A stretch of 12,754 nt of DNA from positions 1 to 12,754 of the forward strand of contig JBPCJY010000138.1 in the NCBI GenBank assembly GCA_051004815.1, read 5' to 3'. This stretch comes from JBBQXY01 sp051004815. GTDB lineage: Bacteria; Chloroflexota; Ktedonobacteria; Ktedonobacterales; Ktedonobacteraceae. The position numbers and the translations under genes are program-made. Numbering within the stretch: the first letter of the stretch is position 1; every line of letters begins with the position of its first letter. Below are positions 7,685 to 12,754 of this stretch, in pieces. Under the pieces are notes generated by a model that made no database searches, was not told the DNA's origin, and saw only the letters and a list, made by a program, of their open reading frames with translations.

Positions 7685-7752
7685 GGGCGATTGATCGGCT
7701 AACAGGACGGGCCGATACATCGGCGATGGGCACGATAAATCGGCCCCCATAC
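7681..7752. repeat. Repeat-like palindromic element at the 3' end of cpaF-like gene
   Basis: The left end GTAGGGGCGATTGATC (7681-7696) and the right end (7734-7752, GTATGGGGGCCGATTTATC on the minus strand) form an imperfect inverted repeat with small gaps. An inner hairpin GCCGAT-AC-ATCGGC lies at 7711-7724. The first bases supply the TAG stop of the upstream gene. The first 11 bases, GTAGGGGCGAT, recur on the minus strand at 12700-12710. The form suggests a short non-autonomous palindromic repeat, and the hairpins may act as a barrier between the converging transcripts; no classical T-run terminator is seen here. Confidence 0.5.
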
Positions 7753-7777
7753 AGCATTCACGCATCCTGCATTCAAT

Positions 7778-7831
7778 TGTAACACTTCAACTGCTATATG
7801 ACTGTTATCATGTTACACCTTAACTGTTATA
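7778..7831. repeat. Imperfect direct repeat between converging genes
   Basis: Two 21-base units, 7778-7798 and 7811-7831, match at 17 of 21 positions (TGTAACACTTCAACTGCTATA and TGTTACACCTTAACTGTTATA), offset by 33 bases. GTAACA and TGTTAC within them are also reverse complements. The segment is AT-rich and non-coding, just downstream of the tpiA stop. Its role is unknown. Confidence 0.45.
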
Positions 7832-7845
7832 ATTAAACTTATGTG

Positions 7846-8646
7846 TTATTGATGGTGCATTGTTGCGATGGTGTTGCGGACGATGGCTACGAAATCGGGC
7901 TTGAGGCTGGCTCCGCCTACTAATGCGCCGTCGATATCGGGATGGGCCATGAACTCGCTGATATTAGCTGAGGTCACACTGCCGCCGTAGAGGATGCGTA
8001 AGGCGTTGGAGGCTTCACTGCCATACATCTCAGCATACAATTGACGGATGAGCGCGATAATCTTACCTGCTCCCTCGACGGTAGCGGCCTTGCCTGTGCC
8101 AATGGCCCAGATTGGTTCGTAGGCAATCACGACCTGATAAGCTTGATGTTCAGAAAAGTGCGCGAGGCTACGCTGTACTTGAGAGCGAATCACCTGCTCG
8201 GCTTGATTGGCGTCGTGTTGCTCCTCGTTTTCACCGATGCAGATGATGGGTCGCAAGCCGTGGTGCAAAGCTGCCAGAGCTTTCTTGTTCACCGTCTCAT
8301 CGGTTTCGCCGAAGTAAGTGCGGCGTTCAGAATGGCCGAGTATAACGGTGCTACACAATTCATGTACCATCGTTGGCGAGGTTTCGCCGGTGAAGGCTCC
8401 CTGATCCTGGAAATACATATTTTGTGCGCCCAGTTCGATGCGTGGATGCGGCGTGGCATCCAACACTGCTCGCACTGAAAGCAATGAAATTGTTGGCGGA
8501 CAAAGGATGCACAGGATATGTGCATGCTGCTCTACGAGCTGGGCAAGTTCCGGCACAATTTCCTGTGCAAAGCTCGCCGCCTTTTGCGGGCCATAATGCA
8601 TTTTCCAGTTGCCCGCGATAATCGCGGTACGATGTGATGTTGTCAT
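7846..8646 (-). CDS. tpiA: Triose-phosphate isomerase
   Basis: This cytoplasmic enzyme interconverts dihydroxyacetone phosphate and glyceraldehyde 3-phosphate. The 266 residues are a little longer than the usual ~250 and form a complete TIM barrel. Visible active-site features are Asn13 and Lys15 (AGNWKM), the electrophilic His105 (LGHSERR), the catalytic base Glu177 (AYEPIWAIGTG, including the mobile-lid start), and the phosphate-binding LYGGSV and GALVGGASL loops. The ATG lies only 3 bases after the pgk stop codon; its ribosome binding site AGGAT lies inside the 3' end of pgk, so translational coupling is likely. It is the last gene of the gap-pgk-tpiA operon and converges on the cpaF-like gene. 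No intrinsic terminator is obvious downstream. Identification is secure. Confidence 0.97.
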   Translation of the reverse strand: MTTSHRTAIIAGNWKMHYGPQKAASFAQEIVPELAQLVEQHAHILCILCPPTISLLSVRAVLDATPHPRIELGAQNMYFQDQGAFTGETSPTMVHELCSTVILGHSERRTYFGETDETVNKKALAALHHGLRPIICIGENEEQHDANQAEQVIRSQVQRSLAHFSEHQAYQVVIAYEPIWAIGTGKAATVEGAGKIIALIRQLYAEMYGSEASNALRILYGGSVTSANISEFMAHPDIDGALVGGASLKPDFVAIVRNTIATMHHQ

Positions 8647-8649
8647 GGC

Positions 8650-9843
8650 TTATTTATCCTGTAACGCTGCTACGCCGGGCAGAACGCGCCCTTCCAGAAA
8701 CTCTAGTGAGGCACCGCCGCCGGTAGAGACATGGGTCATTTGCTCTGCTGCATGTGCCTGTTCGACGGCGGCAGCGGAATCGCCGCCGCCGATGATGGTG
8801 GTTGCTCCCGCTTTGGTGCGTTGCGCTAAGATGGCGATAATTGCATCCGTCCCTTTGGCGAAGGCTGGCATTTCCGCGACGCCCAAGGTGCCATTCCAGA
8901 TGATGGTTTGCGCGTTCTCAAGGGCATGGCGGAAGGTGGCGATAGTATCCGGCCCAATATCCAGGATACGCCATCCTGGTAGTACCTGGCTGCTGGGAAC
9001 GGTCTGGATGTTGGCATCGTTGGCAAAGCGGTCGGCGATGACAACATCGGTGGGCAGTAAAAAGGTGATGCCGCGCTGTTGGGCTTTGGCGATCAGGTTA
9101 CGCGCTACGTCAACTTTGCCCTCTTCAAACAGTGAGTCGCCAATTTCGTAGCCTGCGGCCTTGAGGAAGGTATTGGCCATGCCGCCGCCAATAAGCATAG
9201 CGTCAACCATACTGATCAAGCGTTCCAGCACCGTTATCTTATCCGAGACCTTGGCACCGCCAATGATGGCCGCGAAGGGACGGCGGGGATTTTCCAATGT
9301 ACTGCCCAGGAAATTGATCTCCTTCTCCATCAGGAAACCAGCCACGCCGGGCAGGTCATGGGTCACACCTTCGGTCGAGGCATGAGCGCGGTGGGCGGTA
9401 CCAAAGGCATCGTTGACATACAGTTGACCGAGTGCGGCCAGTTGATGGGCAAAGGCAGGATCGTTCTGCTCCTCTTCTTTGTGGAAGCGGAGGTTTTCCA
9501 GCAGCAGCACCTGGCCGGGTTGCAGGTTGTGTGCCTGAGTTTCAACCTTTGGCCCGACACTCTCTGTTGCCATGACGACCGATCTACCCAGCAATTCGCT
9601 CAATCTCGTAGCCACGGCGGTCAGCCGCATTATTTCGACGACCTGGCCCTTGGGACGTCCCAGGTGAGACATCAGGATGACCGCGGCATCGTGATCGAGC
9701 AGGTACTGGATAGTAGGCAAAGCTGCTTTAATGCGTGTATCGTCGGTAATATGGTGTGCCGCATCCAAGGGTACATTAAAGTCCACACGCACAAGTACTC
9801 GTTTGCCCGCGACATCAATATCGCGGATAGTCTTCTTATTCAT
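8650..9843 (-). CDS. pgk: Phosphoglycerate kinase
   Basis: The enzyme transfers the acyl phosphate of 1,3-bisphosphoglycerate to ADP, the first ATP-yielding step of glycolysis. Its 397 residues match the usual monomeric length of about 390-400. The substrate-binding N-domain shows RVDFNVPLD (residues 19-27, with Asp21 and Asn23), DDTRI (Arg37) and MSHLGRPKG. The nucleotide-binding C-domain shows the glycine-rich GGGDSAAA motif (352-359), which ends in the hinge region near the C-terminus. The ATG at 9843 is preceded by GGGGTGA a few bases upstream, within the 17-base gap after gap. It is cotranscribed between gap and tpiA. No motif is missing and no frame disruption is seen. Confidence 0.97.
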   Translation of the reverse strand: MNKKTIRDIDVAGKRVLVRVDFNVPLDAAHHITDDTRIKAALPTIQYLLDHDAAVILMSHLGRPKGQVVEIMRLTAVATRLSELLGRSVVMATESVGPKVETQAHNLQPGQVLLLENLRFHKEEEQNDPAFAHQLAALGQLYVNDAFGTAHRAHASTEGVTHDLPGVAGFLMEKEINFLGSTLENPRRPFAAIIGGAKVSDKITVLERLISMVDAMLIGGGMANTFLKAAGYEIGDSLFEEGKVDVARNLIAKAQQRGITFLLPTDVVIADRFANDANIQTVPSSQVLPGWRILDIGPDTIATFRHALENAQTIIWNGTLGVAEMPAFAKGTDAIIAILAQRTKAGATTIIGGGDSAAAVEQAHAAEQMTHVSTGGGASLEFLEGRVLPGVAALQDK

Positions 9844-9860
9844 TTAATTGTCACCCCAGG

Positions 9861-10874
9861 CTAGAAGCCTTTTTTCGCGATGAAGTCGGCGAGGTCAGCG
9901 ACGCGAGAAGAATAGCCCCACTCGTTGTCGTACCATGCCAGCACCTTGACCATGTTGCCGCCAGTGACCATTGTCGAAAGGCCATCGATGATCGAGGAGT
10001 GCGAATCACCACGGAAGTCGGTGGAGACCAGTGGTTCGTCGGTATAGGCAAGGATACCTTTGAGCGGGCCTGCCTCGGCTGCTTTGAAGGCATCGTTGAT
10101 GGCTTCTATGGTAGTCTCTTTGCGCACGATGGTGACGAAGTCAACGATGGAGACGGTGACGGTGGGAACGCGTAGTGACATGCCATCGAAACGCCCCTTG
10201 AGTTCGGGAATAACCAGGGCCAGTGCGCGAGCCGCTCCCGTCGAGGTAGGAATGATGTTCGCGCCAGCGGTACGAGCGCGGCGCAGGTCTTTATGAACCT
10301 GGTCCAGGATGCGCTGGTCATTGGTGTAAGAGTGGATGGTATTCATCAAGCCGCGCTCAATGCCAAAGGCGTCGTTGAGCACCTTGGCCGCAGGTGCAAG
10401 GCAGTTGGTAGTGCAGGAAGCATTGGAAATAATGTTATGCTTGGCTGGATCGTACATGTCCTGGTTGACGCCAAGTACAATGGTAAGGTCTTCACCTTTA
10501 GCGGGGGCCGAGATAATCACCTTTTTCGCGCCACCGCGCAGATGGGCTGCTGCTTTATCGGCATCGGTGAAGAAGCCGGTTGATTCGATTACTAGTTCGA
10601 CGCCGAGATCGCTCCAAGGAATCTGGGCCGGATCGCGCTGTGAAATCACTTTGATGCGGTGTCCATTAACGATGAGCGAATCTTCCGTAGCCTCGACCTT
10701 TCCGGGGAAACGTCCATAGGTGGAGTCATATTTCAAGAGATGGGCGTTAGTCTTTGTATCGGTCAAATCATTGACGGCGACGACTTCAAGATCATTGGGA
10801 TGGCGTTCAAGTATAGCTTTCATGGACTGACGCCCAATGCGTCCGAAGCCATTAATACCTATGCGAGTTGTCAT
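9861..10874 (-). CDS. gap: Glyceraldehyde-3-phosphate dehydrogenase, type I
   Basis: This enzyme oxidises and phosphorylates glyceraldehyde 3-phosphate to 1,3-bisphosphoglycerate. The 337 residues have the standard length. The Rossmann fold begins with INGFGRIGR, and the acidic VNDLTD (Asp36) at the end of the second strand favours NAD over NADP. The catalytic Cys154 lies in SNASCTTNC, and the activating His181 in HSYTNDQ. The C-terminal signature WYDNEWGYSSR is intact. The ATG at 10874 has AAGGAG (10885-10890) 10 bases upstream. It is the first gene of the gap-pgk-tpiA operon, and the 104-base gap to the upstream aminotransferase holds the palindromic parS-like site. I could not identify a clear promoter in that gap, so partial read-through from the aminotransferase gene remains possible. 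Confidence 0.97.
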   Translation of the reverse strand: MTTRIGINGFGRIGRQSMKAILERHPNDLEVVAVNDLTDTKTNAHLLKYDSTYGRFPGKVEATEDSLIVNGHRIKVISQRDPAQIPWSDLGVELVIESTGFFTDADKAAAHLRGGAKKVIISAPAKGEDLTIVLGVNQDMYDPAKHNIISNASCTTNCLAPAAKVLNDAFGIERGLMNTIHSYTNDQRILDQVHKDLRRARTAGANIIPTSTGAARALALVIPELKGRFDGMSLRVPTVTVSIVDFVTIVRKETTIEAINDAFKAAEAGPLKGILAYTDEPLVSTDFRGDSHSSIIDGLSTMVTGGNMVKVLAWYDNEWGYSSRVADLADFIAKKGF

Positions 10875-10906
10875 GTAAAGTACACTCCTTTTATACTAAG
10901 ACGGAA

Positions 10907-10942
10907 AACGGGAGTATGTTTCATGTGAAACATACTCCCGTT
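10907..10942. repeat. 36-bp near-perfect palindrome, possible terminator for the aminotransferase gene
   Basis: Seventeen-base arms (10907-10923 and 10926-10942) are perfectly complementary around a 2-base centre. It lies 36 bases downstream of the aminotransferase stop. In minus-strand RNA it would fold into a long hairpin followed by GTTTTCC, a short U-run, so it could terminate that transcript or partly insulate gap. The centre is the parS-like 16-mer. Confidence 0.7.
10917..10932. promoter_or_regulatory. parS-like ParB-binding site, copy 1
   Basis: TGTTTCATGTGAAACA differs from the widely conserved bacterial parS consensus TGTTNCACGTGAAACA at one position, T for C at base 8. Such sites load ParB clamps for chromosome segregation and usually lie near the origin. 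An identical 16-mer in the same orientation occurs at 12646. ParB binding is inferred from sequence only; parB is not in this window. Confidence 0.6.
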
Positions 10943-10978
10943 CCACGCTTTAACTTCCACTACAGGGTATCACCTGGG

Positions 10979-12454
10979 TTAATGTATGGTCAAGGGAGCC
11001 GCTGGAATAGGAATGACGCCGATGGCGAAACGGACATATTCGTCGGAGTAGCCGAAGCCGGAACCCGGCACGCCCGCGATACCCGTCTTCTCGAAGAGGG
11101 AGAAGGCGTCTTCGCCTGGTTGCAACTTACTCCAGTTATAGACAGTGGCATCATCGTCAATATAAATCTGTGCGAACAGATGTTGTTCCGCGTCGATACG
11201 GCGTAGCTGAGCAATAAAACGTTCGCGCCTGAGACGATAGAATGCTCGCAATTTTTCGCCAAGCCATGGGCGCAAGCGAATGAGACGTATGTATGCCATA
11301 AAACGCAGTTGCCACTCAGAAGGCAGCGAAGCTATCGTATTTGACCATCCTGCCGCGATAGATGTGGCTAAAGCTGGGTCGTCCATCGTGACCCAGCCAA
11401 AACGTTCACCGGTCAAGGTGTGCGTTTTGGAGTAGCTACTGACAAAGATGGTATGGCGCAAAACATCATCCACTGTAAAGGTTGCCATACGAGCGCGGTC
11501 TTCCTCCGGTTTGCCGGTGCCGATATAAGCCAGGTCGGCCAGTACCAATATCTCGCGTCCCGCGGCACGATATTTGCGCAATACCGCATGGAGGCCATTG
11601 AGTTCAGCAGGTGAATAAGCGAAGGTGGTGGGGTTATTGGTAACGGTCAAGTAAATGAGTTGAATAGCGGGATCAGTGGCGAGTGCCTGTTCAAGTTGCG
11701 TTGGAGTGAGTTTAAAATGATCTTCCGCCTGTGTTTGAATATGGTGTAAACGATAGTTGTAGGAGTTAGCTTGCCACTCAGGAACCGCAAAACCTGGCTC
11801 TGGAAAGAGGATAGCGAACTCAGCGAGGTTCTTTTCGCGATAGAGCTGACTAAGGCCACACAGCACTTTGTTGATGCTATCCATCGCGCCCAGACCGAGG
11901 TAGACCTGGTCAGTGCTGACCGAAATGCCCCATTGTTGCATTTCTTCCGCCAGCCAACTACGGAGTATGGGATTGCCAACCGCAAGAATATCGTAAACGC
12001 GTAAGTCGAAATGTTCCGCCAGCACCAATTGTTCACATGCCATCATTTCATCGCGCAACCAGCGATATGTTTCACCGGGAGCAATATAGCCATTGATGTT
12101 TTCGTCGGGTAGTGCAATGCCTAAATCTTCGGCCAACAGGCGATAATCGCCAGTACCCCCTGGCTCACCTTCACACTCAGTAACGAGGCGCAAATTGACA
12201 TCACCAATGGTGCGGTTCACAATTTCTGTCTGCATTACCTCGTCAGAAACGCCGAGTTCGTGACATTGTCGTTGTAGTTCCGCGACCATTTGGGCCATAA
12301 CGCGAATGGGGCCAGCACCTTGTTGAAGGATGGGGCGATAGTGAAGTAATAATTGATGACGCAATTGTCGTAAAGTAGCATGTTGTTCAGAAATTGATAA
12401 ACCTATAGTGGAAGAACGGGGCGAAAGCGCAGGAACCTTGTGTGAAATCACCAT
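10979..12454 (-). CDS. PLP-dependent class I/II aminotransferase
   Basis: This is a fold-type I aminotransferase of unassigned substrate. I start it at the ATG at 12454 (491 residues) because AAAGGGGG lies 4 bases upstream; an in-frame ATG at 12481 would add 9 residues and has only a weak AAGAGA site. The PLP Schiff-base lysine is Lys343 in SSYSKTHTLTGERFGW. Other cofactor signatures are NNPTTFAYSPAEL (NPTG-like, with Thr for Gly) and LADLAYIGTG (the Asp and Tyr contacting the pyridine ring). A C-terminal EYVRFAIG holds the arginine expected to bind the substrate carboxylate. The first ~100 residues are a helical N-terminal extension not typical of the smallest family members, making it longer than the common ~400. 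It lies upstream of gap in the same direction but is separated by a palindrome, so it is probably its own unit. Confidence 0.88.
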   Translation of the reverse strand: MVISHKVPALSPRSSTIGLSISEQHATLRQLRHQLLLHYRPILQQGAGPIRVMAQMVAELQRQCHELGVSDEVMQTEIVNRTIGDVNLRLVTECEGEPGGTGDYRLLAEDLGIALPDENINGYIAPGETYRWLRDEMMACEQLVLAEHFDLRVYDILAVGNPILRSWLAEEMQQWGISVSTDQVYLGLGAMDSINKVLCGLSQLYREKNLAEFAILFPEPGFAVPEWQANSYNYRLHHIQTQAEDHFKLTPTQLEQALATDPAIQLIYLTVTNNPTTFAYSPAELNGLHAVLRKYRAAGREILVLADLAYIGTGKPEEDRARMATFTVDDVLRHTIFVSSYSKTHTLTGERFGWVTMDDPALATSIAAGWSNTIASLPSEWQLRFMAYIRLIRLRPWLGEKLRAFYRLRRERFIAQLRRIDAEQHLFAQIYIDDDATVYNWSKLQPGEDAFSLFEKTGIAGVPGSGFGYSDEYVRFAIGVIPIPAAPLTIH

Positions 12455-12645
12455 AATACCCCCTTTATTTGCGCCTGACATGGCGCATTCTCTTTAGAGA
12501 AGTGCCTAGTCTTCGTTGACTATGCTGTACCTAAAAGTGTAGCATATAGCGTGCCTGGAAACAAGCTAACGAGCGATAATGTTTTGCTCGCCATTAGTAT
12601 GACGGTATGGCGACCTATAATTAAAAACGTTTCAAACGGAGACAA

Positions 12646-12661
12646 TGTTTCATGTGAAACA
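12646..12661. promoter_or_regulatory. parS-like ParB-binding site, copy 2
   Basis: This is the same 16-mer, TGTTTCATGTGAAACA, as at 10917, in the same orientation. The palindrome extends by two bases on each side (12644-12663). It lies 192 bases upstream of the chosen aminotransferase start. Unlike copy 1 it has no long flanking arms, so a terminator role does not explain it; this makes protein recognition the more likely reason for the conserved core. Confidence 0.62.
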
Positions 12662-12682
12662 TTAGGGTCTGTGAATGATTAC

Positions 12683-12710
12683 CAGGGCGACCGCAAGGGA
12701 TCGCCCCTAC
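12683..12710. repeat. GTAGGGGCGAT-type palindromic repeat
   Basis: CAGGGCGA and TCGCCCCT form an imperfect inverted repeat around CCGCAAGGGA. On the minus strand the element begins GTAGGGGCGATCCCTTGCGG; its first 11 bases are identical to the start of the element at 7681. It is probably a dispersed intergenic repeat of this genome. Confidence 0.5.
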
Positions 12711-12754
12711 TATACACGCATATCATGCGTAACAGGTATTATATATGATAGGGG

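Larger units (their letters stand above)
12482..12754. other. Non-coding region upstream of the aminotransferase gene
   Basis: No gene is supported in these 273 bases. They hold a small palindrome TCTCTTTAGAGA near the aminotransferase start, an inverted repeat TCGCCAT/ATGGCGA (12588-12594 with 12607-12613), an isolated plus-strand TATAAT at 12616-12621 without a matching -35 box, the second parS-like site, a GTAGGGGCGAT-type repeat, and a hairpin ACGCAT-ATC-ATGCGT at 12716-12730. A gene may start beyond the right edge. Confidence 0.45.

Noticed and set aside
9358..9864. Open frame of 168 codons antisense to pgk
   Set aside because: It is covered by the highly conserved pgk on the other strand and shows no recognisable protein features.
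12551..12748. Small plus-strand open frame of 65 codons at the right edge
   Set aside because: It runs through the parS-like palindrome and the GTAGGGGCGAT repeat, lacks a ribosome binding site and has no recognisable features.

Overview
The window carries bacterial chromosomal housekeeping DNA of roughly balanced base composition. It most resembles Chloroflexota, perhaps class Ktedonobacteria. That placement is inferred from the style of the dnaG/rpoD and glycolytic proteins, from a lone CpaF-like ATPase and from GTAGGG-type intergenic repeats; it was not tested by any search. I see no rRNA, tRNA, CRISPR array, transposase or phage gene.

Left half, + strand. The first ~348 bases have no gene; they hold a large imperfect inverted repeat at the edge and then the leader of dnaG. 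DNA primase (349-2436) is followed by the primary sigma factor rpoD/sigA (2586-3845), the conserved dnaG-rpoD pairing of macromolecular-synthesis operons. A strong intrinsic terminator (3865-3917) closes this unit. A 349-base gap then holds a good sigma-A-type promoter overlapped by an inverted repeat, leading to a 589-residue secreted protein of unassigned function (4267-6036) with beta-propeller/sialidase-like sequence texture, closed by an 18-bp-stem terminator. Next is a CpaF/type II-IV secretion-family ATPase (6263-7684) whose Walker A lysine and other signature residues are substituted, and whose stop codon lies inside a repeat-like element.

Right half, - strand. gap (10874-9861), pgk (9843-8650) and tpiA (8646-7846) form a tight glycolytic operon with spacings of 17 and 3 bases. 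Upstream of it, in the same direction, is a class I/II PLP-dependent aminotransferase (12454-10979). The + strand cpaF and - strand tpiA converge on a 161-base repeat-bearing spacer.

The most notable non-coding signal is a pair of identical 16-mers, TGTTTCATGTGAAACA, at 10917-10932 and 12646-12661, both intergenic and flanking the aminotransferase gene. They differ at one base from the bacterial parS (ParB-binding centromere) consensus, so the locus may belong to the ParB-loading, origin-proximal region. The first is embedded in a 36-bp near-perfect palindrome that may also serve as a transcription terminator. The other main point of interest is the probably nucleotide-hydrolysis-impaired CpaF paralogue standing alone, without tadB/tadC partners.
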